Shown here: positions 38,701 to 49,300 of the stretch, one piece after another
Numbering within the stretch: the stretch's first letter is position 1
Layout: every line of letters starts with the position of its first letter
Assembly (NCBI RefSeq): GCF_032062135.1
Contig: NC_092866.1
Location: 24,608,304-24,672,303, forward strand
DNA: 64,000 nt
Direction: 5' to 3'
From: Pyxicephalus adspersus
Lineage: Eukaryota; Chordata; Amphibia; Anura; Pyxicephalidae
Notes under the pieces: generated by a model
The model's database searches: none
What the model was told of the DNA's origin: nothing
Seen by the model: only the letters and a program-made list of their open reading frames with translations
Translations under genes and position numbers: made by a program

Positions 38701-41700
38701 CATTGATCACGAGGAAGGTCGTCTGTCAGTGTGCAGCCTGGGCAAGGAGAACAATGATGCAGGGACAAGTGCACAGAGCCTTGATGACATTTTCAGGACA
38801 CAAGACCAGGTAAGTTACCAACAAATATTTTTATTGTACAATCTATGAAAACACAGGACTAGATAACCCAAAAAAAACATTAGTACAGATTTTTTTTGCA
38901 TTGAAATACACATTGTAGTCAATTCTAAATTGTTGTGCTATCCTTCCATTTCAGAGCTCCTGTTGTGTTGAAGTACTACAGTACTTGGTTTGGTTTTCTT
39001 TTGCTGACATGAAGCATTCTGTGGTACTGCATGCTGTAGATCCACCAGACCAGTGAATTGGCTGCTGCTTTTCCCCGGTGCCATGTGTGCTGTTGTAGCA
39101 GAATCTTGCTCCATTAGTGAGTCAAGTGATGCACTGCAATTATTCTGGCACAGAAAATTATGCAGCAAGCATAGAGCACCTTGTCAATTTTGTCCATGCG
39201 CAAATTTATAGCAGTATGAAATATTATAACCGATTTGCTAACATACTGAATGCAGGCCCAATCACCCTCCTGGCATGGGAAATCCTGTAGTTAAATTTGT
39301 TTTTCTCTTGGTCCAAATTCTTCCGAGGGAATGGTTTTATATGTTGTCATGTAAGGCAAATGCTTAATCTGCAACAAACACAAAGTTCATTCCTTCTACA
39401 GTTGGAAGGAATGGCGTAGTTTTCAGGACCCCTCTATCAGACTTGTGTTCATTTTTGCCTATGTCAACTAAAATAAATTCATATCGCGCATTTACTATTG
39501 CCATGAGCACAATGCTGAAAAACCCTTGTAATTGTAATAAAAGGATCCACTGTCTGCAGGTGGGGTGATTTTTCATGTTTCCCATTAATTGCTCCTCCAC
39601 AATTAGGGAAGTTCCAGAACTGTTTAAAATATGAAGCAATGGCCAGCCATTCCTCAGGTGTATCCGAAAACTGAAATGAGAAGAGTTAATATGCATAATA
39701 AGATGTTCTGTTCTTTCTTTCTGTTGTTTCTTGTGGACTTCCTCTAGTGACCTAGTAGAGACTCCGCCTTCTGCAACACCCAATCTGGTGACTTCCAGCC
39801 TCAGCCAAAGGAGAAGGAAAAGAAAACAAGAGAAAAAGAAAAGAATCAAGCATAGTTTTAGAAAAAGTTTCACAATAAATGTTATCTATTTTTATAAAGT
39901 AAAAGTGTACATTATTTTGCATAATTATTGTATGGGGTTCTTATCTTTCATGTACTCATTTATCAAGCATTTGATAATTGCTGCACACTTCTCGGGGATA
40001 ATATGGCCCATTGCTTGTGGTGAGATCCCAGTGGAGAACTTTATGTGCTGCAGAGACCTTCCAGTGGCAAGGTATCTTAACGTGGCGATCAATCTCTGTT
40101 CAGCTGTTATCGACTTTCTCATGCAGGTATCTTGTTTCTGCAGAAAAGGTCCCACTGTGGCAAATATTTTCTGGAAGCGCACATCCCGCATCTGAAGGTA
40201 ATTTTTGTAGTCATCTGGGGATGTCAAGCGCAGTTCCTGTAGCACATTCTCAGCGGAAATGGTGTCACGGTTGATGAAACAATCTTTACACCACACCTTC
40301 CTCACAACTTGTCCTTGTACATCATGTTCATCTTGCTCCTCACTTACCACATACACTGTAGCAAAAGCTACTTTCCTCTTAAGTTAGAAAACGTGGAAAG
40401 GCATATTGCAGAGCAAAGTAAGTAAACAGCCTTCAGGATGAACGTTAGTTGGCAAAAGACCAATGTTTTATTAACACATTCTTTTTGTATCACTCGAATC
40501 TGATATTTCCTGTACGTCACTTCTTCTGGTACATATAACTTCCTGCATCATTCAAACAATCATATCTAGTGTGTGTACATTATCTTTGAACGATAGTATT
40601 GTTACTGCATGTACAGAATCGTGCACTTTACGATTGTTCAAAATAATCGTGAATAATCTTTGATCTGTCATTAGTCATTTGTTTTCTAATGACAATTATT
40701 GCACATGTGTACTTAGCCTTGGACTCCAATACTTACATTTGTGGTTGCTCAGAAACATTGTTATGCAAAAAAAAAAAAAAAAGACTTGGATTTTATAATA
40801 ATTCTGTACTTCAGGGTTTACAGTGGGCTTGAATTATCAAAGCTGTCCAAAAAGACTGTCATGGGTTAACCTGGGTGGTCCAACAAACCTGGAATTTATT
40901 CTGTCCATAATTTTTTTTTTAAATACTACATTTTCTTTCAGTGGAATACCAAGTATGCAAAATTAGCAATCAATGAAGCTCAGAAAACTCCTGAAGAGTT
41001 GCATCAGAATGTCCAGAAGGCATTTTTATTGTTACTTCAACATGGCTGTCTTTTTCAAGATCTTGTGCAGCTAAAAGGCAAAGACCTGCTTACTCCAGTT
41101 TCTCGTATTCTAGTTGGTCAACCAGGATGTACCTACAGATACCTTAACACAAGACTGTTTGCCATACCTTGGCCTGATGATAAATATAATATCACCTATA
41201 ACACAGGAGAACTTGCAGAAGCTTTCAAAGCATTATATGAGCTGAATGAATTTCTTTATAAACAGACAAAATTAAAATTACACCAATGTGTAACAGATAC
41301 ACAGTGTTCACATCAGATATCCCTGGAGAAAAATTTCAAAACTAATCAAGATGATTTGGAACCCTTTAATGTGACTCTGATAAACTACATGAACCCAGAT
41401 TACATGTTCTACCTCAAGGAGGAACCATATTTTGGTATGGGTCAAATGGCAGTGAGCTGGCACCATGATGAAAATTTATTAGAGGAATCCACTGTTGCAG
41501 TCTACAACTACAGTTACCAAGGTCAGTAGCAATTTTTTTAGTGTCTAAGGTGTTTTGGCTTTTCCACAATGGGACTAATGCTAGACAAATGCCAAGCAAT
41601 AACACATTGATTGAATTGAATATTTTAAATTGTGTAAAAGTAATATCAACATATTCAATTATTGTTCAAAAATGTATCTTACCTGGCCAGATCAGTTTTT

Positions 41701-43368
41701 TAAACAAAATATTATCCTAATGTTGATTGAAAATAAGCCATAGAAATTCAATCATCTAATAGATCTTTTAATCAAATTGAAAGTATTTCATAGTTTATGG
41801 CTAGCATACATTCCGTCAGGCGATCCTTGCCTCCTTCTAAACTGTATCAATTACCTACAAGCTGTTTTTTTATTCCCCATCAACATCTGAATTAGTTCCA
41901 TATTTATGCAAGTCTTTTAAAAGTTCAATATTACTTGCTTTGTTTTTTAGCCATCAATTCCCTATGCATTGTTATAACACAATCACAAAAATTAACCTCG
42001 ATGAGTCAAAATTTTTAATGTAAAATTTATTAACATTCCATATAAAAATAAATGTCATACCATGTTTTTTATTTACCTCTTTTGAGTCTCAAGTAGTTTA
42101 TTGATGTGGACTGGCTCTTTTTTAATCCTAACACAATAATTAAAGTCTGATATCTAATGAAAGTTTGTTTTCTTTTTTAGATTGCCCTGCTGAACTATTC
42201 AAAGATGAGCAAGTTAAATCTAAATGGCATGTAGGTTTGAAGATAGCCTGGGACATTGAAACTCCAGGTCTTGCTTTACCTTTAAATCCTGGTGATACTT
42301 ACTTCATGCTAGGTAAATGTAATTCCTGTAAAATGACAAAAAAAATCCTTTGTGATCTAATAATTATATGTTTAGGCCGTTAAGACTTAAGACATTTCGT
42401 TAGCGCCAACTATAGTGGTGTTAGTCAGGAACAACCAAATACCCTACATATTTTAAAGATAGACCCTTGTCAAGGTATCTTAAACAAGTTACATTGTTCT
42501 GGGCAACATTCATATACTGAACTGGATGAAAAAGATTTTTTTTCTTCATTGCTACTGGCAACTCACGCTTCGACTAGACAGATAACTACCAGCCATAACC
42601 ACACAGGATATTGACAAAATGTTATGGTCCTATGTAAATTCAGAAAGTATGATGCCTTTAGGGAAGGTACGTCTAGCAAACATCAGGCATTTTTTATTTT
42701 TTAGAAGTTATGCATTATTTTATATATGGTGTTCTGCTTAATCATATATAATGGTTTATTCTAGTATTAACCCTAGAATTGGTTTATCTGTCTTATTCTT
42801 ACTAGTTTTTCCTATTACTTTTGTAGTAATATTTGACTAGTGTCAAATATGGCATATCTTGAACATTAAAAGGCAGAACTTGTTAAATAAGAGTATATAC
42901 ATGCACAAAGTTTCATTACGTTTTAGTCTGCTTACATTTTTGTAGACCATATCTTTAGAAATTGGGTTTCCTTAGAATAAATACTTTATTGATTTGTTTC
43001 TGTTTACCATGAACTTCAGGACGTAGACTATCCCCATGATAGGTATGAACCTTTATTGGTACCAGCGCAGCCTGTTCTCTTAGTTTTCTTTCATGTATGC
43101 CTATTTTGATTTATAAAACTCCTTAATAACCTCCTGATCTATTCTCAGTGAGACCAGAGGGCCTATAAACCTACTCTATAGTTATAAATTGCTTCCTTAC
43201 ATTTATATTCTATAAGCAACCTCCTGTATTAGCTTGCTGAACACAGCCCACATATGTTCAGCTTAACCTCTGTGGTACAATTCTTAACTCATTGTTTAAT
43301 AGAGTCATGTCATTGCAATGTTTATGCATATTCAAAACAAGCAATGTGTTTTAATTATTATTATTATT

Positions 43369-43399
<31 letters not shown>

Positions 43400-46300
43400 T
43401 AATACTCTGTATTTATAAAGTGCCAACATATTGCACAACACAAATTAATGCTACATTTTTAAGTATTCCTTCCTATTCTTAAAACAATGCATAACTGACT
43501 CTGGTAGCCATTTTTTTTATGTGGCGGTCAGTCATTTAGTCTGTGAATCACATTGCTTCGTAATGAATTACTAGATTTATACATTTTTTTTCCTAAATTG
43601 ATGCAGAGATTAATTGTATGCAGTAACTCATGACAGTCCAGAACAGATCAGCTTTAAATAGCTTTAAGTAGGACAACCGATAAAATCCTATTTTTATTTT
43701 TTATCTTGGAGATACATTAAAGCTTTACTTTTTTAAACTTTTTCAGGTCAGGTCAAACCAATAATACAATGATCTGTTACAATGAGTTTTCAGTAGTGGC
43801 ATAACAAGTCACATACCACAACTACAGCAAATGCCTGGGAAAAAGCCACTATTCTCTTATAACATGACAGTTTCTGAAAATACGTAATTCAATGATTGGA
43901 CATCCACATTCCAGTTAAAGTTCAATGTAAATACAAGTTTATCTGTAGGATTGTGGAGTGAATATTTGATTGCATCATAAAAGCTAGAAGAGGATCAGGT
44001 GAAGCAGTGATAAAGCAGATTCTGAGTTTTCCTTTGTATTATAGAATTGGCTCTAGTATGTTAGAAATTTAGCAAAACACTCTACACATCACTTACAAAA
44101 CAAAAAAGAAAACAGTTTCTTGAAAATCAGGCGTTGATAAAAGCACAGATATTTCTGAGAGATAAGGAAATACATGTGTTTCTATTTAAAGCATTTGTAT
44201 AATCCCATCTTGAATGTGCAGTTTGATTAGTTTTCACAGGCACATTTTTATTTGTTTCTCTTTTCTACCTTTTGTAAAGAATGCTGTGGTTTTCAGAGCT
44301 CAGTAGCTCAAGCAGTAAATCGGCTGGATCAGTTTGTGGTTTTTATTGAAGGTAGATTACCTGAAAGGAAGGGTCTTTTGCTCTGCTCTTGTTGAACTAA
44401 TCTATAAATCTCCCACTGCAGCAGTTAACTTTAGTTTTTGAAAAAAGGCCAGCAGAAGGCATTTTGTAGGACATCGAAGACCTTTCTAGTTTCCTCTGTC
44501 AAACACTCGTTCATGCCCACTGTCAGCTCTTTCCTTTCTAAAGTACAGAAAGCTGTGCATGCGCAGCTCAGTGTACAGTCTTGATATCGAGCTGTGTCAA
44601 GACTATGTACCTCCCATGTACCGCTTGAGAGTTACATCATCTCCACTGGGCCAGTCAGAAAACAGAAAGAATGCAGAATGAAGCAGCAGTAACCACAATT
44701 ATCATAGATTTTCCAACGCTGGAGGGGATTTCTTTGTTAGTTAAGGCCATGATAATGTGCAAATATGCTATGCCTGCAGGCGGTCTCAAAATTGCTAGAG
44801 TTTAATATTGCCTTAATATTGACCTGAACTTAAAAAGTGAACATTTGCTATCTTATTTATAACATCTAGATATGTTAACTGTGCCAGAGTAGTACTTTAA
44901 ATTATGTTTTGTTCTCCTGAAAATGGCATACATTTCCTGTACCTAGTGTGCCTAAAGCCATGGCCATACTTTAGCAGTGTGAATAATTAACTGTTCTTTT
45001 GACTGGTAGTCTCAGCAGAACTGAAATGAGATTTGGTGATGTCAGTGATATTCCACTGACTGTTGTTTATTTTGAAAGGATTCTGCAGTGATCCCCTTGT
45101 GTCTGCTTTATGAATTCTGTAAATCTGTAATCTCTGCACCTCATATCCTGTTTTTTGAATGACACCACACCAGTCATCACTAATCCAGTAATCTGCTGGC
45201 CATCTCTGACATCAGGAAACAAAGCCCTGCCTTTACTAATATGGCCAGTTCCACACATAGACATACTCATAGTAAATCATTAAAGGGAATAAGATCAGAA
45301 GCTGGGAAACCACAGGCATTACTAGTGATATATCCTTTGCTCTCCACTGTCCTATTTTTGGGCACAACTTCCATTCTTTTGTTTGATTTACAATGTTTAT
45401 CTATAACCTTCACCTATATTAAACCCGTATCCCTAGTGCAAAACCTAAATTTGTGTTTGGCCCTAGTGATAATGTAACTAGAGTATTCAATATCACAGGA
45501 CTTTTCTAGTAGCAAAGCAGATCTTTGCTATAATAATTGTATTTCTTTGGAGGCATATAGTGTAGTATAGTATCCAAAGATTTACTAATACATCACATCA
45601 AATAAAAGACATAAATGTACACATACACACCAGTGTATCCAGGATACTAGACATCCCGGATATATTATTTTTCAACACCACACTCCTCTGTACAGCAATA
45701 ACATTTCTAATAATACAAATAAATAATTACTAACAATAGGCCTCAAAGCCATAGTGAGTTAAGACACAAGCAAAATGGTCAATACTGACAATACATTGCC
45801 CCAAACAATTAGATAAAATACACAGAAACCAGACAATTGTTACAATATGAAGTTGGCCAATATGACCAGTTAGGACATTGTGCAGACAACAAACAAGAAA
45901 GACATTGTGGAAATATTCAGACAGCTGGTGGGCAATCATTGACAATCATGGATAATTTTTTAACAACAATAGGCAATTGTGTCAATATACGGGCTGCAAA
46001 CAGGCATTCATGACAATAAATCCCCCCCCCCCAAAAAAAAAAAAGTGAAACTTTTATAATATGCATAGAACAAGCTTTTTAGGGACCCATTAATAAGAGT
46101 ATTTTCTTCATTAATAAGAGTAAAACCTTCAAGCTGGCTGCATAGATTCCAGTGTGTTACCCATTCGTAACAACATGGTTGTTGGTCATGAATTTTTTTA
46201 TCTTATTTTTCATGTTTTCAGAATCTATTATGTTTTCATTAGAGAAATTTAATTAGCGTGGTATTCCAGAAAATCTGTATTGATTATTTTCCTGTAACTT

Positions 46301-49300
46301 TTAGCTAGCAGCATTTTTATTCTTTGAGAAGCCTTAATCTTCTGTTAAAGGTTTTTCTTGATTACTCTCTGTTTGTTGCATGCTTTTTACCCTTTGTTGC
46401 CTATTCAGTTTAGTAACACCACATGCACCCAGAAATAATACAGAATTGCACACTACATTTCTAAGTTTAAAAATGTTTCACAGACATATATTTCTGCTGC
46501 AGTGCCGGTTGTACTTTACTATACTTATTTAACACATGGAAAAATCCTATAATAAAAGAATAACAACCTTTTTTTTATTTTAGAATGTCCTTATTAATCT
46601 CTTGTGCATTACCTATATAACGTTTCCCAGGATTCCCTCTGCTATTAATATGATATTAAATTTGAATAAGGGGGAGCAATGAAATTTTAGTAGTGCAGAT
46701 TATAAAATAATGATCTAATTTCCTGAATTAAAATGCGGCATTAACTCTTTGATTTATATAGTGCTTATGGAAAATTTCTTGATCAGGTGCAGATCTCTTT
46801 TGCTGTTTGACTGACAAGCGCGTTACCAGGGAAACCAGTTTCATCTGGCACCCAGCGTTTAAACGAACTCACAAACATTTGGCCTACGGCCACTCATTTT
46901 AAGACGGCATCTACTGTTTTGTCCCTGTGTCAAAAGTCACTTTGCAGGAATAAATAATGCCCTGCAGCCATTCTCAGAAAGCCTTGTATATGTAGGGAGA
47001 TAGATTGGTTCTCGTCAACAAATAAAGATAAATTGGTGCACCCTTTCACACCTCTTTACCCTCACTTGGCTCTTGGACTGATTTCAGCCACTAAAGAGCC
47101 TGCTAAAGGGAACATGTAGACAGCATTTCAAAGGCAATCATCTTCTGCAGGGAGATAATTTTCTGTGAATAGTTACAAGAGGAGGTAATACAACTAATAA
47201 AATAATTTTCCAGACCATTTTATCACTAGTATTGGATGTCACCAATCACTACAGACCAGCGTGTCTCTTATAGTACAGTCAGTAAATTGTTGTGAATTGT
47301 TTGAATGATATGGCTTAGTGAAATGCACTTGGCGGCTCGATTTCTTCATTATCTTCCATACACTGTGATCCTAGTTGAAAACATAATGTATAAGTCGATT
47401 ACAGATCTAGTGTTTCATTCAGAAGAGCTTCAGTCAAAAGAATAAGATCATTTTCTTGACAACAAGCCTTTAATGGGTACTGTATTTATGTATTTAGTAT
47501 TATTGCCTGCTGAGAATATTTAAAATAAACATCTAAACAAATGTATGTTTTGTTTACTATTTGTTCAACAGGTGACATGAACAAAACACATCAGCACTGT
47601 GTGATTGCCGGATCGGAGCCTCGTTTCAGCTCCACACATCGGGTAGCTGAGGTATGAGCTGTTCATAGTGTAACCTACAATTCTTGTGTAATTCTTTATA
47701 TATCTTGATAATTTGTTAAACTGTGCTCTAATAAAAATGAAATGTTTGAGAAACTTTACTCCTTAATAAACTAAATGATGGCCTTTTTGTATGAACCATG
47801 GGCATACTAAGGTCTATTGCATTGCATGAAATGCATAGACTGCCAGCGGAGTAAGCTGTGACACCTTCTTGCTGCTGAAGACAAACATGTAATTGTTGGG
47901 ACGATGGTGGGGAGGTTAGTATTGTGAAAGAAGTCAACAGTTGTGCAACAAGAAAGGGACATTATATACTTAGACAACATGGCAGCAATACTGCAGCAGC
48001 AAGGCAGTTCAACAACACTACAACAGAAAGAAGGCATATTGGCAAGATTAAAGCTCCATTGTAAAAATCAGGAAACATGACAATAACTGGCCACCTGATA
48101 ACAAGAAAGCTGATTTAAGTGACTTTGAACATGATATGCCAGATATGCTTGTGCTGATAGTAAAGCAACAATAATTCAAATAACCACTCATTGTAAATAA
48201 AGTATGCAAAAGAGAATCTCTGAATACACAACACAATGTCAAACCTTTAAAGTGGAACTAAATCCTATGTCTTGTCTCAGGCGCCAGCATTATCCTCCTT
48301 TTCCATTATTAAGGTCTTCGGACACCGTGACTAGCCAAGCTGGGATAATGTTATTCCCCTGCAGGTGTGCGGGAGTTCATTTAGCCCTGGCAGCCACAGA
48401 GGAAAGTGGCATGTGCCAGGTATTTCACTGATTTTAACAGGTTAAGGTAGTGATCAGGCAGGTGAGAATGTTTTATTTAACCTATCCCACGTGTTTCATC
48501 GCAAATGTTTAAGTAGAATCGGGATAGACGTTAGCTACAACAGCAGGAGACCACAACATCTCCATTTCAACTCCTGTCCTGTGACTACAGTTCACACTAT
48601 CTCACCAAAATTGAACAAGAGAAAATTGTGCAAACATTGCCTGGCCTGGAAAATCTTGAGTTCAGTTGTGACATTCAGATGGCAAGATCAGAATTTGCTT
48701 GGATCCATCCTGCTTTGTAATAACAGTTTAAGCTGTGAATGGTGATGTAATGGTACGCAGGATATTTTGTTGGCACACTTTGGGGCCATTAGTACCAAAT
48801 GAGCATCATTTAATTGCCACAGCTTATATTAGTATTGTTGCTGACCATGTCCACTAATTTGTGACTGCAGTATACCCATCTTTGGATGGCTACTTCCAAC
48901 AAGAAAATACACCATATCACAAAGCCTGTATTATCTCAAACTGGTTTCTTGAACACGCTAATACGTTTGCTGTGCTCAAATGGTCTCCATACTCACCAGT
49001 TCTCAATCCAAGATTTCCATAATGGATGTGCAACTTGGTACTAGCAAGGTGTACTTAATGAAGTTGTCTGGTGAGTGTAGTACTTCCTATTCTCTTTCTG
49101 TTTATTAGTTTGGGGATGGGTGTGCTTTAGATATTGGCTAAAAGGTACATCTCTCTTAAGCATCTATGTTTTTGTGTGTAACCTAAATTACATGTACAGT
49201 AAATCCTAATGCTAATGTGTTTGCGCTATTTCCTATGGATGGTTGATTTCTTTAGTGTTGGGTTAGAATTGTTTTTTTGAACTACTGTTCTTTATTTCAC

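Larger units (their letters stand above)
37001..40718. mobile_element. decayed PIF/Harbinger transposon (putative full span)
   Basis: The left end GGCTACGTACACATTCGTGC and the right end (complemented) GGCTAAGTACACATGTGCAA are inverted and share more inside (AATAATTGT, GAAAACAAA). The outer triplets are TTA and TTG. Between them are a minus-strand Harbinger transposase pseudogene and a plus-strand MADF gene relic in convergent order, the two-gene layout of PIF/Harbinger. A LINE fragment and probably a MITE lie inside the left part. An alternative is that 37001-37573 is a separate MITE and the true left end is lost. Confidence 0.65.
34524..40941 (+). other. fto intron 2
   Basis: About 6.4 kb. 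I see nothing recognisable in 34524-37000, which is AT-rich. From 37001 to 40718 lies a Harbinger element with other repeats in it. A family C MITE piece lies at 40824-40905, close to the acceptor. Confidence 0.85.
42313..47571 (+). other. fto intron 4
   Basis: About 5.3 kb. It holds an (ATT)n/(AAT)n tract next to a SINE tail (43353-43440), a C/A-run at 46021-46044 and a sequence-complex block (46640-47050) with an RFX X-box. I saw nothing else recognisable in 42320-43340 or 43450-46600. Confidence 0.85.
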
